A stretch of 18,387 nt of DNA from Goniomonas avonlea (lineage: Eukaryota; Cryptophyceae; Goniomonadida; Goniomonadaceae): NCBI GenBank assembly GCA_003573635.1, contig QUTJ01031776.1, forward strand, positions 1-18,387, read 5' to 3'. Below are positions 1 to 7,446 of this stretch, in pieces. A model generated the notes under the pieces. The model worked only from the letters and a program-made list of their open reading frames with translations. It did no database searches and was not told where the DNA came from. Numbering within the stretch: the first letter of the stretch is position 1; each line of letters starts with the position of its first letter. The translations under genes were made by a program, and so were the position numbers.

Positions 1-84
1 TGAGCGGCCAACAACACCCCTGGGGGATTGGTCCAGGTGCAAACACCCTGAAAAGACCAGAAGAAAAGACTGCGGGCTTAGGGG

Positions 85-117
85 CGGGGCCGGGATTCGA
101 ACCCACGTACGATCACC
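85..117 (-). other. tRNA T-arm / pol III B-box-like motif, no complete tRNA
   Basis: Read on the minus strand, positions 105-95 give GGTTCGAATCC, an exact match to the RNA polymerase III B-box and tRNA T-loop consensus. The adjoining bases form most of a T stem, and a CCCCGCC tract follows where an acceptor 3' strand would lie. A partly matching GCGGGG occurs near 167-174. I could not build a D arm with the GG pair or a 7-nt anticodon loop, so this is at best a decayed tRNA, a tRNA-derived SINE or chance. Confidence 0.3.
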
Positions 118-290
118 CGCGCGCGGGAGACACACATATGAACGGACCAAACCCTAAGGGGACGTGAGGAACCCCCGCTGGGAAACTTTTCATATGACAG
201 AGAGACTGATATTGCGAGCAATCTATCTAGGTTCTGGCGTTAAAGGACACCACTTGTCACTTTTGATCGACTCACTTGACCTGTTCTCCG

Positions 291-292
<2 letters not shown>

Positions 293-332
<40 letters not shown>
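293..332. repeat. (TC)20 microsatellite
   Basis: Twenty uninterrupted TC dinucleotides lie upstream of the amidohydrolase gene. The tract is followed by a degraded C/T-rich stretch to about 350. The open frames across it are repeat artefacts. Confidence 0.95.
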
Positions 333-334
<2 letters not shown>

Positions 335-412
335 ACTCTCCCTCTCTCAGACTCTCTGCCCCAGTGGTCGAGAATGTGACCTGAAACTGGTTTCGGAAAC
401 ATCGTTGGGCCC

Positions 413-1669
413 ATGCACTTGATTTCCATGCCCTCAACGCCCATTGGGAACCATGCGGTTCCCAATTATGTATTATGTACGTATTATCTAGGTAATATTC
501 ACCGAGATATTCTCCGCCATCTTGTCTACCTGGATCTGCAAGTCATGGTCGACAAGAGAGAGAGTCTTCTCTGGGTGCCCGAGGGCCGACAGTTTCGCCA
601 TGAGGAGCTGATGTTCAATAACCATTTGAAGGGTGTTGATGCTGAAAGCCTGTGGACCAAGTTGGCTGAGGTCGCGCCTCTGATAGATACAGTTGTGACG
701 GGGCCCCACGCCACCGCAGCTTATCCGGCTGAGCTGCGCCCGTTCATCAACCCGTCGCTGAGCCTCCGACAGCAATGCGACTACTCGGACTGCCTAACCA
801 GTCCGTTAGCTCGACTTTGGGCAGAGGCTGACGAGGGTATATTGTACATTGAGAACCCACACTCGCGCCTCGCCCTCGACGCCAATCGTGCTCCTCCGGC
901 CGCGCCCCTTTGCCACCTGGGCAAATTCTTCTCACGCTTGCGCGACGAGCCAGAACAAACCAGCTTCGCTGGCATTGATGCTATTCGACCGGTGACCTTC
1001 AGTCTGTTGCCAGGCGGACAAAACCGAACGGATGTGCTGGTCGAGCCTACCACCGAAGCCGGCTGGACGACCCTCAGCCAAGCCATGGCTCAATCAATGC
1101 GGCAGGGTATTGCTGTTTACAGAGAGGCGTGCGACAGAGCCATCCGCATTTTGGCCGAAAAGAGACGTGGGCTTCCTTTTCGCGTCATTGGGTTGCACGA
1201 CACAAACAACACCAAATGCGCCTCTGACGGTGGTCTAAGTGTCGAGCGACCCACGTGTGACCTTCTGCCAGACTGGGTCAACTTTGGCAATAGAGGTGAT
1301 GCTCAAGGCAAACAGGTTTCACCCACTGCACCGCTGACGCTCAGCACGGAGACCACAACACGTGTTCGCGATGCTTGGGCGCGGAGTCTCGGACTTGACC
1401 CTCAGCAATGGCAAACGGCAATGAGCCTCAACGTACCATATCCGGGTGGCTACGAGACGTCACACTTCGGCGCTCTTTTACAGGGCCACGGCCCTCACAG
1501 TGGAGCGCTGCAGGTGGAGTTCAGACGGGAGTCGCTCTGGGGTGAAACGCTTGCGGCCAAGCTGCGTCAACCTGGTGAGGACTGGCCCGAGCCCAACATG
1601 AGCCTCCTCCGTCAAGTTGCCACAAGTCTGGCAACGGCCGGCAAGGAACTACGAGCCGGGGACGTTTGA
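413..1669 (+). CDS. N-formylglutamate amidohydrolase-like enzyme (FGase family)
   Basis: One uninterrupted frame of 418 codons. Family-typical blocks appear in order: GPHATAAYP (about 97-105), HSRLALDANR (150-159, matching the family's SR..D.NR), GLHDTN (260-265, in place of the D.HS block), NVPYPGGYETSHFG (340-353) and ALQVEFRRESLW (365-376, matching lQiE.r.lY). In bacteria this family hydrolyses N-formylglutamate in histidine breakdown or related formyl-amino acids; the substrate here is unknown. No signal peptide or membrane segment is evident. The start is uncertain: Met45 at 545 begins the conserved region, and the first 44 residues span the hairpin at 443-466 and may be untranslated, giving 374 residues. 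No introns are needed, unlike every other gene in the window, which hints at lateral transfer or retrocopying. A different frame stays open to 1853 but is not supported as a continuation. Confidence 0.82.
   Translation: MHLISMPSTPIGNHAVPNYVLCTYYLGNIHRDILRHLVYLDLQVMVDKRESLLWVPEGRQFRHEELMFNNHLKGVDAESLWTKLAEVAPLIDTVVTGPHATAAYPAELRPFINPSLSLRQQCDYSDCLTSPLARLWAEADEGILYIENPHSRLALDANRAPPAAPLCHLGKFFSRLRDEPEQTSFAGIDAIRPVTFSLLPGGQNRTDVLVEPTTEAGWTTLSQAMAQSMRQGIAVYREACDRAIRILAEKRRGLPFRVIGLHDTNNTKCASDGGLSVERPTCDLLPDWVNFGNRGDAQGKQVSPTAPLTLSTETTTRVRDAWARSLGLDPQQWQTAMSLNVPYPGGYETSHFGALLQGHGPHSGALQVEFRRESLWGETLAAKLRQPGEDWPEPNMSLLRQVATSLATAGKELRAGDV
443..466. repeat. Perfect 10-bp inverted repeat with 4-nt loop
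   Basis: ATTGGGAACC at 443-452 is followed by ATGC and then the exact reverse complement GGTTCCCAAT at 457-466. The symmetry would allow a strong RNA hairpin or a dyad protein-binding site. It lies between two possible start codons of the downstream enzyme (413 and 545). If translation begins at 545, the hairpin is in the 5' leader or promoter rather than in coding sequence. Confidence 0.85.
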
Positions 1670-2321
1670 TGGCAAGTGGGAATGCGAGTACGATTGCTTC
1701 GTGGCTCCACCCACGCTGCCACCAGGGCATGTGACTTCGAACTCGAGGGCAGGAATTTTTTACTATCAACAGAACGAGGGTGACACCTACGGCAGCACGA
1801 TCCTATCGTGCCAACGCACAGACCCGCGAAGGAAACCGTCCTCGACCATATAAATCCGACAAGGGAAATGAATAGCCGAACCAGTTCTCAACATTAGGAG
1901 GCAGTTCGATTACGCAATTCCATAAAATGCAGAAAGATTTTCGAACCGGTTGTGGGCGCAGTTCGATAATGCAGCTCGCTGCTGCAGAAAACTACTCGTC
2001 CAGGCCGCGAACGAAAACCGAATCACCAACAGCGTGCGACCGATCGTGACCCCGAGGGTCGAAAATGCAGAGGTAGGAGGTAGGCAGAGGACAAGCAACG
2101 CTGCAGAGCGCTACTGGCACCACCACGCTTTGGCGCCCACAAACTGTACACTGTGACCGCGCGGTGGACTGAGAGGCGGCGGGGGGGGGGAGCGAGAGCT
2201 CGAGCTTGGCGCGCACCGACTGACTGACTTGTCACGTCCTTGGTGATTTGCGCCGCCGGACAAAAGAGAAGCCTCCTGCGGCCCACTGCCAGCAGCGTGC
2301 TGCTAGCTCGCCAACCCGCCA
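1670..2321. other. Intergenic sequence, no gene seen
   Basis: This stretch follows the amidohydrolase stop. I found no convincing exon, RNA gene or AATAAA signal. Motifs of the form GCAGTTCGATnA recur near 1902 and 1960, and a G-run sits at 2181-2190. Open frames here overlap on both strands and have no family resemblance. Confidence 0.5.
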
Positions 2322-2420
2322 CTCGGCAACTCGGCAACTCGGCAACTCGGTTGCCAACACTGTTCGCAACTCGGCAACTCGGCAACCCGCAATCAGCAAC
2401 TCGGCAACTCTCAACTCAGC
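2322..2420. repeat. Degenerate 8-nt tandem repeat (CTCGGCAA)n
   Basis: The unit CTCGGCAA is repeated about eight times in two clusters, separated by a diverged stretch around 2350-2365. Frames through it give low-complexity translations on both strands, so I treat it as non-coding satellite. Confidence 0.8.
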
Positions 2421-2731
2421 TTGGTGGGGGTCGGTCACGCGCACTCGGCCGTCGGTCGCACTCGGCACCTTGAAAGCCCTCAACTCAGCCGTGCAGCAGC
2501 CCTCAACTGTCCGCAGGGGTCAACCGCAATGGTGTTTCGAGCATCACAATGAAACGTTGTCCTGACTTCCTTGGCCCAAATAGGCAGTCATGGCATCTCC
2601 AGAGACCACTCGACAGACCCACCCCTCCACACAGAGATCCACTCTAAGACCGTTGATTGCATATCCGTTAGCGGATGAGTTGATTAAGCATGAATTATCG
2701 GATTCTTATCCACGTTTTCCACCCTCTCCAC

Positions 2732-2822
2732 ACAGAGACCCACTCTCGACAAAACCCACTTCCAAGACCCACTCTCATTCGTCCAAGACCCAATTCCTAC
2801 AGAGACGTACTCTCGACAAAAC
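2732..2822. repeat. Duplicated 24-mer within an ACTCTC-rich region
   Basis: The 24 bases at 2732-2755 recur at 2799-2822 with 22 identities (core ACTCTCGACAAAAC), a period of 67 nt. Looser copies of GACCCACTCTC are scattered from about 2630 to 2890. The region lies just beyond the proposed ATG13 stop and is probably 3' flank of that minus-strand gene. Confidence 0.7.
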
Positions 2823-2889
2823 ACAAAGATTCACTCTCGAAGCCTTCCAACGCTCACTCTCCACAGCGACCACTCCAGGGTCCACTCTC

Positions 2890-5564
2890 TCACAGCACCA
2901 GGTGCTTTTGGGTGATTTTTGGTGATTTTTGGGGTGAATCCCAGCGTTCTGGGCGATTTTTGTGATTCTGGTGGCGAACTGTACCCCTGTTGAGAGTGAC
3001 AGCAAAGCAGCCAACAACCCGGCCGGCCTTCGTACCTGGGGACGCGCCGGAGCTGTGCACCAATCTCGCGCATCCGTTCCAACTCCTCCAACATCGCCGA
3101 CTGCGCTGGGGCGTCAGGCCAAGTTCGCAATCTGATTCACTCAGGCCGACGAGTCACGAGCATGACACGGCGTGTCAAGGGTACACACGCTGTTGTGCCT
3201 TGTGGGGTGGTCACCACGCGAGTGAACGAGGACGCCAGGGGCACAAGTGCAAGACACACAGTCGGAGGGTCTACAAGGACGCCAGGTGGGCACAAGTGCA
3301 AGACAGACACACGGTCAGCGGAGGGTCTACGGCAGCGTGCACACCGCACCGTTGTCAGGCCTGAAGATGCAAACAGCTGCAGACGAGGAGCGTTGCTACA
3401 ATATCGAACAAAGTCGCCAATGGCCCGGCCTGCGTCCTCCATCGCCTCGGCGGCAAGTGGCGGCTGTGGGCATGGTGAGTGCCTGATCGCACACCGCGGG
3501 GCAAGGGACACGACTGAGAGGCGAGATAGAAAGGGCGACTGAGACGCGTGGGACAAGGTGCGTCAAAGGTCGTAGGTATACAAGGTCACAGGTGTGACAT
3601 TCTCGGTTGCCTAGTCGCTCTGTGTTTGTGTGTGGACGTCTCTGTGGCCTCGACTCCACCAGCGCCGCACCTCGAACACAGGGTCTAGCATGCCCCCCGA
3701 GAACCCTCCTCCCCAGTCCAACTCGTCCTCTCGCGTCCGACGCCCTCCACCCACGCCGTCGCCCTTCGCCTTGGCCTCGCCGCCCGGGCCGTCGCCGCCT
3801 CCGCTGGCGGTGCTGCCCCCGAGGGTCGAGGATTGCGCGGTGTCATAGGGCGTCAAGAACCCGCTGCACAGCAGACTGCGGGAGCCTGTGTTGGCTGAAG
3901 CAGCAGCGCGACGGAGAGCGTACGCCATCACTTCCGTAGGCTTTACGGCAATCCAAAACCTCAAGAAATAGAGAGGAAAAAACAGTGCTACTCAACACGG
4001 GGCTGAAAACCATAGCTGACAATGTTGAGCCTGCTTGCTGCCTGATTTCAATGTAGATAGCGACCAAAGGAGGAAAAGGCGTCAACAACACAAACTCACC
4101 GCTCTTCCCCGGTGCCAGAGCTTGACTCCCCTCCGCCTCCCTGCATCCCCTGCGAACACCTTAGTCGGCAAGGGGGGAGAGGGCAGAGGGGGGGGAGGGG
4201 GAAGGGCGAAGGGAGAGGCAAGGGCCGTAGGAGACCCCAGCGAGAGGGTCACTCACGAGCATTAGATACTGACGGCGATGCGTAGTTAGAGCCGCATCAG
4301 GGTTTGGAAACAGCCGGCACAGCGGAGTCAGTGAGTCAGTGCTGTCCTCTCTCTGCTCTCCCTCACTGGGGTGCTCCCTACATCTTTCTCTCCACCCCTC
4401 TCCCTCAGCGCTGAGGCATCAAACGGACCTGCGGCGGGGACATGCCGAAAGGAATCCCAGCCAAAGGCGGAGAGGGCTGCACGAGGTGGCCCGTGGCCCC
4501 CTGCCACGACCCGCCGCCCCCGCCTTGTGATTGCCCTCCAGGAGGTCTCGGGATGGCCACTGTTTGGATTGTCACACAGAGCACGTGCCAGGTTGCGCGT
4601 ATTGTGGAGAGCAGGGCGGTTGTCATCGCGCACACACGGAGCGTGACTCAGCCGGAGATGAATGGGTGAACGAGTGAAGACGTGTCCGAGAATGCGTGAA
4701 TGAGTGATGGATGCACTTGCGTCACAGGCGTGAATGCGTGACTGAGTGCATTAGGGTGTCCTACGTGAACGGGCGCTCGAGAGTGAATGCATGAATGGGT
4801 ACCCATGTGCCAGGTGTGTGGGTGCCATCATTCAAAGTGGGAAGCCTTGAATCTCTCTGTAGACACAAGACGCACTTGGTGCAGCAGTGGTGCGCACAGC
4901 ATCCTCCCCGTCCCCGAGGTAACTGGCGCGTGGCGGCGCCGACGCTGGAATATTGAAGCCTTTCTGAATGACCGGCTCCCCCTTGGGAGATAGCATTACT
5001 CCGAGCGACGGTGACCCTCCAGACGACGAGCGAACCGGAGCAGAGCTGCCAGAGTAAAACCGTCGGCGCGAGCCTGAGCTACCTCCGGTGCTGCCCAAGC
5101 TGCCCGGGGCAGGCGGGTCGCTCCCAGTCTGCCACGCACAGGGTGAGCGCGACACCAGACACGAACACACACACGAAGACACGGAAGGTAAGTCGCTCTC
5201 TCCGGGCCAAGGCTTTCTCGCTGTGTGTGTGTGTGTGTGCGTGCGGGTAAAGTCGCTCTCTCTGGGTTAACAAGGCCACACCACGCACACGCACACGCAC
5301 ACACGCGCACGCACTCACCCGCGAGGACCGATGGCTTGGGATATCCACTGGGCGAGAACCCAATCCCTCCGCCGCTGATGTACTGCCACGCCGCTCTAAG
5401 CTTGCGCGGGGCGTCATGCCGCCAGACCTGGGACTGTGCTGCGGCAGACCACCACCGGGGCCCAGAGCAAGAGCGATGCCGCTGACAGGAGGAGCTGATG
5501 TGCCTGCGGGTGTGTGAGGGAGACGTGGGGGTTCCGCGTGTCGGTGTGAGCGTTGCTGTGGGTG

Positions 5565-5608
<44 letters not shown>

Positions 5609-7160
5609 ATGTGTGTTGCAGTGGCGGTGGCGGCGTTCGTGGTTGCGTGTGCGCGTGCGTGCGTTCCGTGGCAGGCGCGCGTGTGCGTGCGTGTGGTATG
5701 TGGTCATGAACAGAGGGAAGGAAAGCCTGGCGATCGTGCTGGTAGTGTGCGTGCAAACATCGCACCGTAAGGATGGTTCTGTCGAGAAGTGCCAATGGGT
5801 GGCGACATGGGCACGACAATTGCATCGAGATCCAACGGCACGTCTGCCTGTGTAGTGCAGTGTCAGCATCCACATGTCAACAGAGGTGGAGAGCAGAGCA
5901 GCGGGCTGAGCAGAGCATTGAGGTTCTTGGTCGCGGTATTTGCAGTGTCCCAGTGTGAGCATGTGCCTCACAATCTGGAATACAGCTTCACCCCCCCCCC
6001 CCCCTGGACGCAGCAAAAAAAAAAGAGGCGAGACATCCACGGTGCTTTTGATACCCAACACACAAGTCCCCCCCCCCCCCAAATGCAGTATTGACTCTAC
6101 CTCGCTCTTGGAGCGCTCCCGAGCGAGCGAAGGGGTGCGTGAGGGCCCAGCAGCAGCTGGTGGTATTGCCATGTACAGGGGATTGATATTGATGGGCAGC
6201 TCGGGAAATAAGTGTGGGAACTGCGTGAGTTGCGTGAGTTCATTGGGCAGACGGAACGGTATGGGTACCTCGAGGTTCTGATCTCGATATCTCACATCCA
6301 CACAGAACCGGCCATTGAGCGTGTCCACGACGCCAAACCGATAGACTGACTCTGCTACGTCGCGTTGGTAATGCGAATTGGAGCCGAATTGAGCATGATA
6401 CAGCACCTTCGATAATTCGCGGCGCTTGAGCGCGCTCACCGTGTGTGATAAAATACCTGGAAGGAGTGTCAAACAGAAGCAAAAGGAGATTGTCCCGTAC
6501 TTGACCATAGTTTCGCGTTCCGAACTGCCTCGGAGCTGTGTCACCAACCGGTGACAAGGTAGCAATCTCAACACGGTGCATATGGATCTCATCTGGAGGG
6601 GAGCTCAGCCAGGAAGATTCAAGAGAATGGCTCACCAAGAGAATCAGCCGCTTCACCCACACGGGTTCTGCCTCACCACCTCTGCAAAAGGTGTGATGCG
6701 GGGGACATTAAACCATAGATGGCCAGGTTTACCCTGATCGTTTTTTCTCGTAAAGCAACCGCCAGCATTCAAGTATCTCGTAGTTGTTCTCAAGATTTGC
6801 GGTGCTCTCCATTCGGCACCCTTGAGTTGGCAGTTTTCCTGCTTTGTCCGCCTTTTCAATGGCAATCGTAAAAAAGAGCGGGGAAGCATGCGTGCTCCAC
6901 CATTTCCTCAGATCGGCTTCCACTTCGGGCACATTGTTTGTGAAAAGATGGAACTGTGGAACTGTGTCAAGACAGCAATTCAAGGGGTCTAGGGCGCTCA
7001 CCGCCTCATGTCGATCATGTGCGTTCTTCGAATTTCTAAGACGTCCTTCCGCGATCACTTTGGCAACCTTCACGAAGGCCTCAGAGACAAACTGCAAGAC
7101 AGGTGAGCAGGAAGGCCTCGCGAATCATCGGCAACAAACCCGCTCTTCTGGGCCTGCCAT
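2890..7160 (-). CDS. ATG13: Autophagy-related protein 13 (ATG13), HORMA domain plus long disordered tail
   Basis: ATG13 is the regulatory subunit of the ATG1/ULK kinase complex that starts autophagy; its N-terminal HORMA domain recruits partners at the pre-autophagosomal structure. Proposed exons: 7140-7160, 7002-7091, 6733-6953, 6636-6681, 6501-6592, 6440-6456, 6101-6351, 5766-5847, 5319-5503, 4876-5128, 4429-4559, 4100-4149, 3671-3863, 3036-3100, 2890-2986. All junctions are GT-AG and phase-consistent, giving about 597 residues. HORMA hallmarks: FVKVAKVIAEGRL near the N-terminus, FHLFTNNVPEV, ILECWRLLYEKK, then MRSICTVLRLLPCHRL (family LRSL..LLR.LPayrl) and FGVVDTLNGRFCVDVRYR (family T..G.l.vsV.YR). 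The tail is Ser/Pro/Gly-rich, with a late acidic patch EDELDWGGGFSGG and a short helix MLEELERMREIGAQLR. HORMA identity is strong. The last six exons rest on phase and composition only; the tail could end earlier or belong to another gene. The start ATG at 7160 requires a GTTTGT donor. Confidence 0.75.
3230..3331. repeat. 47-nt minisatellite, two units, inside an ATG13 intron
   Basis: Unit 1 begins at 3230 and unit 2 at 3277, both starting GGACGCCAGG and containing GGCACAAGTGCAAGAC and GGAGGGTCTAC. Unit 2 has a short internal insertion. The array sits in the proposed 570-nt intron 3101-3670. Frames crossing it have no family resemblance. Confidence 0.8.
4650..4805. repeat. Degenerate GTGAATG-type short repeats in ATG13 intron
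   Basis: Variants of TGAATGCGTGAnTGAGTG recur through this stretch, near 4660, 4693, 4731 and 4783. It falls in the proposed intron 4560-4875 and shows no coding character on either strand. Confidence 0.65.
5566..5608. repeat. (TG)21 microsatellite in ATG13 intron
   Basis: A pure TG run lies within the proposed intron 5504-5765. A smaller TG run near 5222-5240 and a CA-rich tract at 5276-5313 lie in the next intron downstream in the gene. The long Cys/Val or His/Thr frames across them are artefacts. Confidence 0.95.
5991..6080. repeat. Homopolymer cluster: C14, A10, C13
   Basis: C14 at 5991-6004, A10 at 6015-6024 and C13 at 6068-6080 all lie in the 253-nt intron 5848-6100 of ATG13. On the transcribed strand they read as long G and T runs. 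G-runs of this length could form quadruplex-like structures in the pre-mRNA and are prone to sequencing error. Confidence 0.9.
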
Positions 7161-7446
7161 TTCGCCAACTCAGAGGACAAATAGCAGAACAGTAAGATCT
7201 GCAACGTGAGTGCCTAGGTTCTCTCTGATGAGGGTCTTGGGCGAACTTTGGTGCTCAGTCGACAGAGAGTCAGGTCCCAGCCTGGTTGGAACGAAAAAGA
7301 GGAAACTGGTTCTGTATGTACAGCCGAACAGAGACGCAATTCATACGTGCACACACGGGCCTTGACCTTGTCAAGCATTGACTGACGTGAGGGACGCGCT
7401 CGGCTGAGGAAAAAGGGCGAAGGCCCACCCTCACCCTGGAGACGTG
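7161..7446. promoter_or_regulatory. Divergent intergenic region between ATG13 and SF1
   Basis: The proposed start codons of ATG13 (minus, 7160) and SF1 (plus, 7447) are 286 nt apart and face away from each other, so both 5' leaders and promoters must lie here unless there are further upstream exons. I see no TATA box or other named element. The SF1 ATG is in the context ACGTGATGG, a good eukaryotic start context. Confidence 0.6.

Noticed and set aside
85-175. Complete tRNA gene on the minus strand
   Set aside because: Only the T arm and part of an acceptor stem can be drawn; no valid D loop or 7-nt anticodon loop is present.
1617-1853. Plus-strand frame overlapping the amidohydrolase C-terminus, with protein-like composition
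   Set aside because: It starts inside the enzyme gene in another frame, has no good ATG and no recognisable family. A frameshifted extension is possible but unsupported.
3137-3659. Overlapping frames of about 125-140 codons on both strands
   Set aside because: They cross the 47-nt minisatellite, lack family resemblance, and lie within the proposed ATG13 intron 3101-3670.
5414-6592. A continuous 392-codon minus-strand frame
   Set aside because: It begins with a genuine ATG13 exon but then reads through three clear GT-AG introns, including G-runs and a (CA)n tract, and ends in repeat-derived His/Thr codons. The spliced model explains the conserved parts better.
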